Source: Lytechinus variegatus (lineage: Eukaryota > Echinodermata > Echinoidea > Temnopleuroida > Toxopneustidae). From it: 64,000 nt of DNA. Below, one piece after another: positions 1 through 10,400 of the stretch. A model generated the notes under the pieces. It was given only the letters and a program-made list of their open reading frames with translations. It ran no database searches and was not told the DNA's origin. Made by a program: the position numbers and the translations under genes. The stretch lies in assembly GCF_018143015.1 (NCBI RefSeq), contig NC_054741.1, positions 52,591,048 to 52,655,047 on the forward strand, given 5' to 3'. Each line of letters opens with the position of its first letter. The first letter of the stretch is position 1.

Positions 1-1184
1 ATCTTAACTTCAGAATCTCAATCTAATACTTCAAAATTATTATATTCATCATCTCCTGTTTTATTTGAATATTCATGTACTTTGAATTGTAAACTGTAGC
101 TGAATACTGATGATTAAATACCCTGTGATTTTGAACTGTATTACTTCAAAGTTTCTTCATTACGCTTCCCTTCTAAATTATAATTACCGATCCCAACACG
201 ACAATATTGTATTATGAAATTAAGGGAAAATTTTATGAAATTGTCCTTGCTCATCTCTTCATGTTAATACATAAGATGCTGATGAAGTTTGCAATGTTAT
301 CGTTTAATCTACCTCTATTTCACTTAATTTAAACAACTTGTTGTTGAGGTGGACTTTGATCTTTTACAAAGTATCTTGCCTGTCTTAAAGAAATACTTAT
401 TTTCTTGTAAGTTTCACTAATTCCTACAATTAGTATTGTTCATTATTCCAGTGCCTGTCTTAGAACTGCAATTGTTTGAATGATGTGAAATTTTCAAATT
501 TATAATTTGTCGATTTTATTTTACGAATTGATGGCACTGACTAAAATGAAATAATTGTGTTTTTCTCTCTTTTGTATGAAATCATTTTCAAGAATCGAAA
601 GGGCTGAAAATATTAGAATATAATCATTGTAACTTTCTGATATGTAAAATAAGCATTCATATTACATTTTTTTTAAGAATGATAAAAAGATCACAATAGA
701 AACTGTTAAATTTGCAATTGTATAATTTGCGATTTGCAATTGCATAATTCAAACCATTATGAATTAATAAATGACCAATGGATGAAAAAAAAACTTTATG
801 GCCACCACAAATATTGGAATGTCAGATTATATACTACAATATAATTCACATTATGTAGTTTTTACCAAAGCTTAATGTATTAAGCATTTTGAGAAGAATG
901 TTAGGTGGTATTAGTCATATTTATTTATTTATTTTTTACACAATGTTTTAAATTTCATGCTTGTTTAAAAGTCTGGCAATTTGTCCCACACTTTACTGGT
1001 CCCACATGTCAGAACAGTGAACACAGTTTCATAGCTCGGTCTCATTAGAATGTATATATGAATGAGGCTACAGTGTGCAGATAGTATGATAAAAGACTAT
1101 TATGTTATATTGACTCGATATCTCAGGCAATATGTTTGCAAATAAATTATGACATTAAAACTTACATGATTGTACATCCTGTTT
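1..1184. other. AT-rich intergenic sequence, nothing recognised
   Basis: Very AT-rich, with frequent stops in all frames. I see no splice-bounded coding stretch, repeat family or RNA gene in it. It could be intergenic or part of an intron or UTR of a gene off the left edge. Confidence 0.5.
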
Positions 1185-1512
1185 GTTCAAGATTTTGTTC
1201 AACTTGCTCCCATCCCTTTATTTCTTCATCAATTATGTTTACACTTGGCACATAATGATCCTTGCATGGGTAATACCACATGTGTGCCAGTGACAATGAT
1301 ATGGGGTCAAAAGGTTAAATGATAAGTCATGCCCATCCTTTTTTTTGTTGAAGTATTTGTTCCACTTCTTTATTTCTGCATCAATTTATTGATCACACTT
1401 GGTTCACATGATCCTTGGATAATACCACATGTGTGTTAATTGTTGGGGATGACAGGGTTAAAGGTCATTTAAAGGTCAAAAGGTCAAGTTTTATTCAACT
1501 TGCTATCATTTC
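1185..1512. repeat. Degenerate tandem repeat, about 2.3 units of 135-160 bp
   Basis: The phrase TTGTTCAACTTGCTCCCAT near 1195 recurs in diverged form near 1357 and 1491. Each unit continues through a 'catcaattNatt..acacttgg..catgatccttg..aataccacatgtgtg' consensus and ends in one or more AGGTCA hexamers (1462, 1473, 1481). The array is cut on its right by the inverted-repeat element that starts at about 1513. Confidence 0.6.
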
Positions 1513-1571
1513 TTTTAGTCAGGGGCCTTAGGCCTTAAATTTGAAGTTTTGGGGACAGAGTTTACAAAAGC

Positions 1572-2760
1572 ACCAAACTTTCCCTATGTCACTATTAGGT
1601 CAATAGCTTCATTTTTTCCCACAGAACATGGTGTTGAAAATTGCATCTTCATGCAAAAATATGCTAATTTATGCAAATTAGCATTATTTATGCATGAAGC
1701 CATATGCCATTAGGAATTAATTAATAAAAGTTTTTTAAAAAAAGATACCAAACTTTAGGAAAGTCTCTATCAGGTCAATAGCTTTAATTTTTCCCACATG
1801 ACATGGTGTTGAAAATTGCATCTTCATGCAAAAATATGCTAATTTATGTAAATTAGTAATTTATGCATGAAGCCATATGCCAATGGGAATTAATTGATAA
1901 AAGTTAATAAAAAAATACCAAACTTTAGGAAAGTCTTTATCAGGTCAATAGCTTTAATTTTTCCCACAGGACATGGTGTTGAAAATTGCATCTTCATGCA
2001 AAAATATGCTAATTTATGTAAATTAGCAGTAATTTATGCATGAAGCCATATGCCAATGGGAATTAATAAATAACAGTTGATAAAAAAGATACCAAACTTT
2101 AGGAAAGTCTCTATCAGGTCAATAGCTTTAATTTTTCCCCACAGAACATGGTGTTGAAAATTGCAACTTTATGCAAAAATATGCTAATTTATGTAAATTA
2201 GCAGTAATTTATGCATGAAGCCATATGCCAATAGGAATTAATTAATAAAAGTAAATAAAGAGATACCAAACTTTAAGAAAGTCTCTTTTAGGTCAATAGC
2301 TTTAAATTTCCTTGTCAAACATGATATTGAAAATCATGTCTTTATGCAAAAATATGTTAATTTATGTAAATTAGCAGTTAAATTATGCATGAATAATGAA
2401 AATTAGTAAAAGGAATAAAAAGAAACCAAACCAAACTTAAAGAAATCTCTGTCAGATCCATAGATTTAATTTTCCCTATCAAACGTGCTATTGAAAATCC
2501 CATCTTCAAGCAAAATATGCTAATTTATATAAATTAGCAAATATTTTATATGTATAAATTTGTCCCATTCCAGTGGGTATTAACAGTGGAAAAGGGGCCA
2601 AACTTTTGAAGTACCTCTATCACTCAGTTCAAAATCTTCAATTGTATGGTATTGAAAATCCCGCTTCCATGCAAAAACGTGTTATATTATGTAAATTAAC
2701 AATAATTCATGTATGAAGCTGTATTCCATTGACTAATCATATATTACATAAAGCATAAAG
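1572..2760. repeat. Minisatellite of about seven ~170 bp units
   Basis: Units begin ACCAAACTTTAGGAAAGTCT. They start near 1572, 1747, 1917, 2091, 2265, 2430 and 2598, so spacing is 165-175 bp. Every unit contains 'aggtcaatagcttt', 'catggtgttgaaaattgca', 'tgcaaaaatatgctaattta' and 'ttatgcatgaagccatatgcca'. Units 2-4 are the most alike; the last two are strongly diverged, as expected at array edges. The array is internal to the inverted-repeat element. Confidence 0.85.
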
Positions 2761-2764
2761 CCGT

Positions 2765-3770
2765 ATGCCAACCAGAACAGTGGCAAAAATCGAGCCAGAG
2801 CGGCCAGAATCGAGTCGAATTTAGCCCGAATCCTCCGATTATCGCCAAATGACGACCTGAATAACGACCCAAATCGAACGATTATGCAAGAATTTGCAAA
2901 GTACAGCCACAGAATTTCCCGAAAATGTGCCAGATTCTTTCGAAAAGATCTATATTCGTCAGCTTTTTTATGCCATTTTTCTAATTTCTGGCCAATTCGT
3001 CTCACTCGTCTATATTATTCTTTGTATTTGAGTAATGATTCGTATGATATGGGGGGGGGCAAGAGTCGGACATTTAATTACTCTACTACTGATACGAATA
3101 GGTCTTAATCTTCACATAATGCCTCCAAAAATCCAACCGAATTCCATCGGAATACATCCCGAATGTGGCCCGAATGGAATTTCTTGTGGTCACATTCGGG
3201 AATATTCTGGAGGGTATTCGGCTGATTTTGAACATTTCAAAATGAATTTTTCAGCGAATGTTCCCGAATTTTCTTGCATTTACGAAGACAAACAGAATAT
3301 TCCTGAAACCACCAGAATACGTGTATACGGATGGATTCGCAGCTGATTCGGTTCCGTTCTAACCCTAGCTTTAAGCAAAGGGTTACACCAAATCCAAATT
3401 CTCCCGAACAAATTCGGATCAATTCTGCCCAAAATGGCCTGGATTCGGTACTTATTCTTCTCGGATTCGGGGAGCTCCCGGAATCAATTTGGAAGGATCC
3501 GGGACTATTCTGTTCTCCTTCCCAACGGAAACATTCTTTGAGAGATTCTGCTTGTTCTGAAAATTTTAAAACCAGCCGAATATCCTCCAAAATACTCCGG
3601 AATGTGGCCAAGAAACATTTTTTTCGAGCCACATTTGTGATGAATTCGTGCGGATGATGGAATTCGGTTGAAATAATTTTGGGGAGGCATTTGGACAATT
3701 ATTTTCGGAAGTCGATAGCTATAATTTGGGACCTATTGGACCTATCCAGACAGATTCAACTCTGATTCAG
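2765..3770. repeat. CGAAT/GAATTCGG-rich insert with internal inverted repeats
   Basis: Base composition changes abruptly: the segment is studded with CCGAAT, CGAAT and TTCGG words on both strands. About 3165-3240 (cacattcgggaatattctggagg...) is the approximate reverse complement of 3555-3640 (cctccaaaatactccggaatgtggcc). It interrupts the tandem-repeat landscape and looks like a separate foldback element. Open frames on both strands follow from the CG-containing words and lack protein features. Confidence 0.5.
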
Positions 3771-4013
3771 CCTAAAATTGTTTTAGAGATAGAGATCAAT
3801 TCATAAGCCAATAAAGAAAAATCACTGAAATTATTCAGGTCACCTTCAATCAAGGGACGACAGAAAAAGAAGAAGGATCAGGTCCCTTTGCTCAAATCTG
3901 ATATGTCCCTGTTCTAAAAACACAAATGTACATATAGTTGTCAGAGGGACAGACTTGGACAGCTTTTTCTGCCATGAGAACCAAAACTCTACTTGGGAAA
4001 GAAATCTGACCTA

Positions 4014-4556
4014 ATTTTTTTGCAAATTTATGCAAAATTTATGCAAATATATGTAAAACTCATTGACCATCCTATTTTGAGGTTTTAAACCGAGGGACAA
4101 GCACAACACTGCATAGGAGACACTGTTACACAATTCATTCATAAATTCATAAATTAGTCCCATTCCAGTGGGTATTAACAGTGGAAAAGGGGCCAAACTC
4201 TTTTGCGCATTTAAAAATTATTTTTAGTGAGATATGGTGAATTATGAGTTTTTTTAATTGCTTTGAAAAGAAAGATGAATTACTGTTTATCTTTTTCATA
4301 TGATTTAGGTTTTTTTTTAATTGTGAAAGGGGTATGCACAGGTATGCACAGGATTTATAATTTGCATTAATTTGCATTTTAAACATGATGCTCTCCTCTG
4401 GTCGCATGGAAAGTCATCATAATGAATGAATTGTGTAACAGTGTCTCCTATGCATAGTGTTGTGCTTGTCCCTCGGTTTAAAACCTCAAAATAGGATAGT
4501 TGATGAGTTTTACACATATTTGCATAAATTTTGCATAAATTTGCATTAATTAAAAT
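4014..4556. repeat. Long inverted repeat, ~130 bp arms
   Basis: The left arm at about 4014-4146 ends '...gttacacaattcattcat'. The right arm at about 4420-4556 starts 'atgaatgaattgtgtaac'. They are close to exact reverse complements and share GGTTTTAAACCGAGGGACAA and TTTGCATAAATT-type blocks. The ~270 bp between the arms repeats part of the 2570-2600 array. It lies inside the 3.7 kb element. Confidence 0.75.
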
Positions 4557-5180
4557 TGAAAGTTGATTCTTATTCAGGAACTGTACAGAAATCAATCTAG
4601 ATTTTATGCCCCGTCAAAATAAATTCCAAATACCCCCCCCCCCCGTAAAAAAAGAAAAGAAATAGGCTTCTATAGAAAAGTTTCGGTCTGTACTATACAT
4701 ATACAGTAATTTACGGTGAATAGTGTGATTTTGCATAATTTTGCATAAATTAGCCCTATGAAAAAGGATTCCAGTCATTGATATCGAGGCATCCTATCAA
4801 GAACTAATGCTTTTGGTACCAGTGACACATGTGGAGAAAAAAAATTTGTGATTTTGACAATTCTATATGTCGATATATGATAATACATGTGTTTTTACAT
4901 GTGATTTGCATATAATTTGCATAAATTAACCTTAAAAATTGATTCATACTCACCAATTTTATAAAAATCGACCTGCAGTTGAATGTTTAGCAAAAGAAGA
5001 CCCAAATACACAAAAATTGGGCATTTGAAAATTATTTTTATTGAGATATGGTGAATTATGAGTTTTTTGCATAAAATTTGCATAAATTAGCATTTAAAAA
5101 TAGGGTGCCCTTCACCGATTTCGGGGCACCCTATCTAGAATTAATGCTTTTGATACCAGGGACCCACATGCAAAAAATGG
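4215..5180. repeat. Diverged direct repeats in the right half of the 3.7 kb element
   Basis: 'gagatatggtgaattatgag' occurs at about 4228 and 5041. 'ctaatgcttttggtaccagtg' near 4805 recurs as 'attaatgcttttgataccag' near 5140. TTTGCATAAATT words recur throughout. This appears to be a second, more decayed array of the same element. Confidence 0.55.
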
Positions 5181-5527
5181 CGCTTTTGTAAATCCTGTCC
5201 CCAAAATTTTGCTAAGGCCCCTGACTAAAGGAAGTTATTATCTAATGAATAAAGTGCCTCATAATTAAATTGATAATAGTACCCTATTGGTAATAAGATC
5301 CCCCTTCCATTTTAAAGCAATGAAATTTTCATTTTCCCTCTGATTCGTGTATCAAATATTGAATGTTTCTGCTACTATTTGCTCGGTTTGATACAAACAT
5401 TTTTATTTCATTTGTTTGGATGTTTTGTGCTGACATTTTATTCTTGATAAGTTCTCCCCATTTGGTATTTTCAATCTGTACCTCGGCCTAGTTTTTAAAC
5501 AAGTCGTGGATCCATGGGGATGAAGGG

Positions 5528-5830
5528 GCCTTGCCCCCCCCAAAAAAAAAGGAGAAAAGCTAGGGAGAGTGGAAAAGAAGAGGAAAGGGAAAAGAGAGAG
5601 GGAGAGAAAATAATGAAAGAAGGTAAAAGAGATGATGAAGAAAAGGGGGAAGCAAGAAAAAGGAGAGGGGGCCAACAAAAAGAAGGGGAATTATGTAGAG
5701 ATGAAAGAGGGGGAGAAGAGGAAAGGAATGGGAAAGTGAGAGGAAAAGAGAAGAAAGGAGGCAAGGTCGCCCCCCACCCCAAAAAAATAAAAGAAGAAAA
5801 AAAGTTTAAGAACAGAGATCATTTACAGGA
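5528..5830. repeat. GA-rich (polypurine) tract of ~300 bp
   Basis: The + strand is almost purely A and G (for example aaggagaaaagctaggga, then gagagagggagagaa), preceded by a C run and followed by CCCCCCACCCC. Long homopurine-homopyrimidine tracts can form triplex (H-DNA). Open frames here encode only K/R/E/G or S/F/P/L and are compositional artefacts. Confidence 0.8.
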
Positions 5831-5880
5831 ATAAAGGAAGAAAGAGGGTATGCAGAAAAGGCCTCGAAACCTCTCCCCTT

Positions 5881-6018
5881 GAACAGGGGCCTTGGAACCG
5901 TTTTCAAAGTTAGGGGGCTGACCATGCAAAAAATCACCATCCTACATGGTCATTCTTACGTTTTTTTACACGGTTCTGGAAAAAAGCCCCCCCCCCCCGC
6001 TTCTGTGGCCCCTGTTGA
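5881..6018. mobile_element. Small MITE with AGGGGCC termini
   Basis: Left end GAACAGGGGCCTTGGAACCG, right end CGGTTCT...GGCCCCTGTTGAA, about 138 bp. The flanks share TTGAA. The interior has 'ccatgcaaaaaatcaccatcctacatgg' and a long C run. Termini of this kind suggest hAT-type mobilisation (inference). Confidence 0.65.
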
Positions 6019-6119
6019 AAAAAAAGTACTTGGCTGTTAGAGAATGTGTTAGGGATCAAGGAGCATGAAAACCCTTACCTTCTCCGGTACCAAATGAATA
6101 GATTTGGAAGGGAATCACC

Positions 6120-6345
6120 GGATATGCCCCCCACCACCACAACGTCACAAATTAAGGATATATTTCGTACGTACCCAAAAAAGAAATTTGACAACAACAA
6201 AAAAAAAAGGTCTACAATTTCAAATATGGGACACGTCTCGGTTTCAATGGCATTTTTACATTACAAATTTTAATTTTTCTTCTCAAAAGGGCATAATAGG
6301 GGGCACATGCCCCCTCCCCCTGCATGGATATCCGCGCCTGCCTCT
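6120..6345. mobile_element. Diverged copy of the GGATCCGCGCC-ended MITE
   Basis: It matches the intact element at 39851-40069 in order: a 'aaattaaggatat.ttcgtac' block, 'caaaaaaaaggtct', 'tttcaatggcatttttacat', 'aaattttaat', then a C-rich block and the right end TATCCGCGCCTGCC. The left end is unclear. Confidence 0.55.
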
Positions 6346-7130
6346 TCATGAAGTAAAACCATCACTTTCGAGTGGACTGCAAAAGAGAGAGAGAAAGAGA
6401 GGGTATATATGTTGTCGTAGGATCGATTGCGCTTTTACTTTCAACCAGACTTAAATGAGACGAAGCAATACAAAGCCTGTACAGTTCATATATACATTTA
6501 TTGAAGATTATAAATAAGTTGATGATGATAACAAATACATGAGTAAGTCTGATGGTGACTATACTCTGAAGATGAAGATGATATAGATTCTGCAGTATAA
6601 AACAAACTCTTCTGTAGTTGTCTAAACCATTCTCAAAGGCTACTTGTTAACTCCAATCACCTTTTATAGGGAGAACATGAAATGTAGTGAATAAGAAACT
6701 CATAAAATGTGTGTGCGTCAGAAGTTTAGCTGGAAGAAGAACTTTCTAATGAAAGTTGTAGCTGGTATACTTCCTCTAGAAGTATTGATTATGCCATAAT
6801 ATTGAATATGTGAGATATGTCTTATCATCACATCACAATATATCATATTCCATACGGTAGAAAAAGGAAATACAAAGAAACAATTAAAAAGGGGAAAATA
6901 CAATGAAAGAAATGAAAAGGAAACAAAGACAAAGGATAAAGACTGCAGGGGATAAAGAATGAAAAACAGTGAGACTAATAGAAGCAATATCGAAAAAGGA
7001 AAATAAAGACATACCGGTAGAAAAAAATACAATAAAAGAAATAGGCCAAAACACAAAAGGACGAAGAAAAGACGAACATGATGATTTTTGTTTTGGAAAA
7101 TATTCAAGAATAATTGATTCTGACTAGTTG
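6346..7130. other. Intergenic sequence upstream of the UPF0547 gene
   Basis: AT-rich with no family I recognise. It contains a short GAAGATGAAGATG run and a purine-rich stretch (6860-7080). No coding exon is supported. Confidence 0.4.
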
Positions 7131-7351
7131 CCCCCCCCCCCCCCCCCAGTCCCAGGCAGTTATTTTACGTCGAGAGAGATTATCCACCCGGATATCCACC
7201 TCAGATCTCATCGAAATCGTGCGAGCGATCCGTACGCGTGACGGCCATGCAAAGCGCAACCGAATTGGCGTTCCATAATATTCGGACCAGATCAAAAACA
7301 AAGTGAACATGTCTGGGAGATTAATTAATTAATGACTCATTTGAGCTGGCG
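7131..7351 (+). promoter_or_regulatory. Probable promoter / 5' UTR region of the UPF0547 gene
   Basis: A run of 17 C (7131-7147) is followed by about 120 bp much richer in CpG than its surroundings (cgtcgagag, gtgcgagcgatccgtacgcg, caaccgaattggcg), ending just before the start codon. No TATA box is obvious. CpG clustering next to the first coding exon is the only evidence for promoter function. Confidence 0.35.
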
Positions 7352-7411
7352 ATGGGAAAAGTGACGAAAAATAAAATGGTTGTAAAACATTGTCCAGATT
7401 GTGAGAAACCG
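7352..7411 (+). CDS. UPF0547 gene, coding exon 1
   Basis: Encodes residues 1-20, ending HCPDCEKP with the first zinc-ligand pair. The donor is CCG|GTAAGT, phase 0. An in-frame TAA at 7322 blocks any N-terminal extension within this exon. Confidence 0.88.
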
Positions 7412-10400
7412 GTAAGTATAATCAGCTTAATATTTCTATATATTTCAATGTAGTATTACGTAGCTATAAATCAAGACCACCACCAGTTACTGCACCACTC
7501 ATTCAATGAACAAGGTTATAATCACTCTAGGCGACACCGCAATACTTACCCGTGTTAAGAAACTGAGACTCCACTCACTAGCTATATTACATGATTTTTT
7601 TTTATTTTTTAAATACAGACAAATTATACATCACTTGAAAGGTTTTTTCAAGACAAATTCAATGGTGAAGACCAAATTACAATTGGAGCACCATAACTGA
7701 AGATATGGCCTCTTAAAGGGACGCTATACGCAGAACTTTTCTGCCACCCAAGACAAAGTACCCATTGGGTGGCAGATCTACAGGTACTTGTAGATCTAAG
7801 AAACTTCCATACTTTTTTCACATGTAGGTTACTAAGTTAATTTGACTAAAATGCAACACAAGGTGATCTTGTAGATTATGGCTGTGTTACCTTCATATTT
7901 TTTAGAGCTTATTCAAACAGCTTCTATTTGTGAAAATATAGTATACAAGAAGAAAGATAACAAATTAGAATAAGACAAGAGAAATGCATGGAACGCTTTG
8001 CGTTGTTAAAAAAAATTAATCAACTCTTGGGGGTCTCATTCCTCAACAGACTTTAATCAGAAAATAAAAATGAATGTCCCACTATACTTCCCGGTATCTG
8101 TAAGATTTATATCATTCAAAAGTAGAAAATTAAGTTTTGCAGTAAATTTTTTCTTTCTTTCTGTTTGTCCATGTTCACTCTGTATTCTGTATAATTACCA
8201 TGATGTCTCTTTTTGTTTGCAGATCTGAGAATGCGGGATCAGACAGCTGGAGCTGCAACAGTAGCTAGAAATGTACTCCACTGCTTAGAATTATAGAATA
8301 TATTAACATTAAATATATTGGAATATATAAAGTTAAAAAGCAAGTCTCTGACATTATCTGAATTTCTACTACATTTAAAATCACATTTACAAAATAATCT
8401 CCCTCCTAGTAAAACATAATAAAACAGGGACCCATTATTGTGTACATCATGTGAATTGATGAGACAGCTTATTGATATGATGACACAAAACAACAGAATA
8501 TATTGTTATTCATGTATCTATTCATTTTTAATACCAGTACCAGGCAGCAGTCAATGCATGGTCTGCGCCTGTAACACCATGAAAAAATAATGAGACTGGA
8601 ATTAAACGTGCTTTAAGTCCCGCCTGTTTTTTTTCTTGAAATATTTAGTTGAAATTATCATTAATTTATCATCAACACATAATTCATGCAGAAATCAAAT
8701 GCACAACTTATCACCTACAACTAATTTCAATGGGTTTAACAGTAACATACATGCATCAAGTACCACACCCACAACCACCACGCCCACTCACTCCTTTCGG
8801 TCAGCCATGGCACCAAAATCACACTCTAGGCGGCACAACATGGGCTTGCATTCGCCTCTTGCGCAGCTATGCGACACATTCTTATATATCAAAATTAGAT
8901 TTTCTGATACAAATACACTTCAAAGAATTAATTTATATCTGATATTTGACTGTTCCCTGGGAAATTTTCTGTTTATACGGCTTTGAAGTAAGAAAATAGA
9001 AACACGATTTACCGAAAGTGTCCAAAAAACTCCTTTTTGTAACGAAAAACATTGCCGATATTGAACTGAAATCATCACTAACTGTAGAAGAAAGTCTGCG
9101 ATTTTAATGATACATAACACATGGTTATTTGATGCCCCTAGAGGGTTTCAACAAGTAAAAGTAACTTGCAAATTAACCCGGTTCTGGAGTCATATTTTCC
9201 AAAATGGCGACTTCCATTGTGTGACGACGGAACAGTGGTGCTCCTCGAAAACGGCCTTAAAAAACAACATTTTGGCGATGCAAATGTGAGTAAATTGACT
9301 AGAAATAAGAAGTTTAGATATAATAGAAAAAGATCGTTACATTTTATGAAAAAAGGATTTGAAATGTTGATACACTGGCTCAATGAATTTTGCCCATTTT
9401 TGTGTTGGCAGAATAGGAAATGTGTAAAACGCGAACCCGTTGCGATCGCTACACTCACGCGCATTTGGGCAGCCTAGCTTAGAACTAAGCTTTCTTTCCG
9501 TAAAAATCTTTATTCTTATGATTCAATAAATGTTAATGAATATATAATTACTCTTAAATCGGTACTCACCGGTTCTTTTCTTGAATTTTCTGCCAAATTC
9601 CCACGCTTCTGGCTTCAATTCTGCGATGGATTCTGTTGCCATAGACAGCTACACATGCAACTCTATTTATAAATGGAGCGCCCCTTACGAGAGTTGTTAA
9701 TGCCGCGGAAAAATTGTTAGGCATTTTGGCCTGTGGTCAAGGCGTTCTTTTTCTATTTTTTTTATAGGTATGAGATCGAAATCACAGCGACTATTCACAC
9801 TGTTCCATAATGATTTCGAAAGGAGGTGCAGCACCCCCACCCACATGGGCGCAAATCCCAGGGACACTTCCCCCTAACCCAAAATAGTAGGGGCACATTA
9901 TCAAATGTCCCCCAACTATTTTTGTTCTTTTATATATATGGAAAGAAATAGGCCTACATCATTTAAATCGAAGTAAAACATGTATTTTGGACGAGACGAC
10001 TTCTTTTGGGGGTGATAAACCTTCCTTTTTGTTTTTTTTTTGTTAGTTTGTTTTTTTTTTTTTTTTGCCTGTTTTTCCAGCCCCTCCCCTACCTAGATTT
10101 CCACCCTTGCCTCCCACTACTCTTATATTGTTTGCGAATCTGTTTTGTAAATTAAAGGGGAATTTCACCCTGATAAAAAGATGATGAAAATATGAGAAAA
10201 ATCATTTCAAAATATCGATGAAGGTGTTATTTCACAAAAATGGAGTTGATAGAATTTAGAATGCTTGATTTATTTGTGACGTCTATAACGAGCAGTTGCT
10301 CTATCCTAAATATAAAATGCCCAAATTTCCCATTTTAATGGTCCGTAACGACCCACTTTTTTCTTTTTGATAACAAGTATGAATTGATATAGGCCTACTA

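Larger units (their letters stand above)
1513..5229. mobile_element. 3.7 kb element bounded by ~50 bp inverted repeats, with internal tandem arrays
   Basis: The left end (1516-1571) reads TAGTCAGGGGCCTTAG and continues to a 'ggggacag..tttacaaaagc' block. The right end (5181-5230) is its reverse complement, finishing CTAAGGCCCCTGACTA. Such CAGGGGCC ends are common in hAT-type non-autonomous elements, but I see no direct target duplication. The interior is a ~170 bp tandem array (1572-2760), a CGAAT-rich insert (2765-3770), a large inverted repeat (4014-4556) and a second set of direct repeats (4215-5180). No transposase reading frame is visible, so it is non-autonomous or a composite of nested elements. 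Confidence 0.6.

Noticed and set aside
1572..2760. CRISPR-like regularly spaced repeats
   Set aside because: The whole ~170 bp unit is conserved, not a short repeat with unique spacers, and the genome is eukaryotic.
3237..3698. 153-codon minus-strand frame
   Set aside because: Lies in the self-complementary CGAAT-rich repeat; the sequence has no recognisable domain and similar frames open on the other strand.
5403..5834. Overlapping ~90-105-codon frames on both strands
   Set aside because: Low-complexity Lys/Arg/Glu/Gly and Ser/Phe/Pro frames of the polypurine tract.
9664..9671. TATAAATA as a TATA box for the minus-strand candidate exon
   Set aside because: It lies only about 22 bp before the ATG, leaving no room for a normal start site; probably coincidental.
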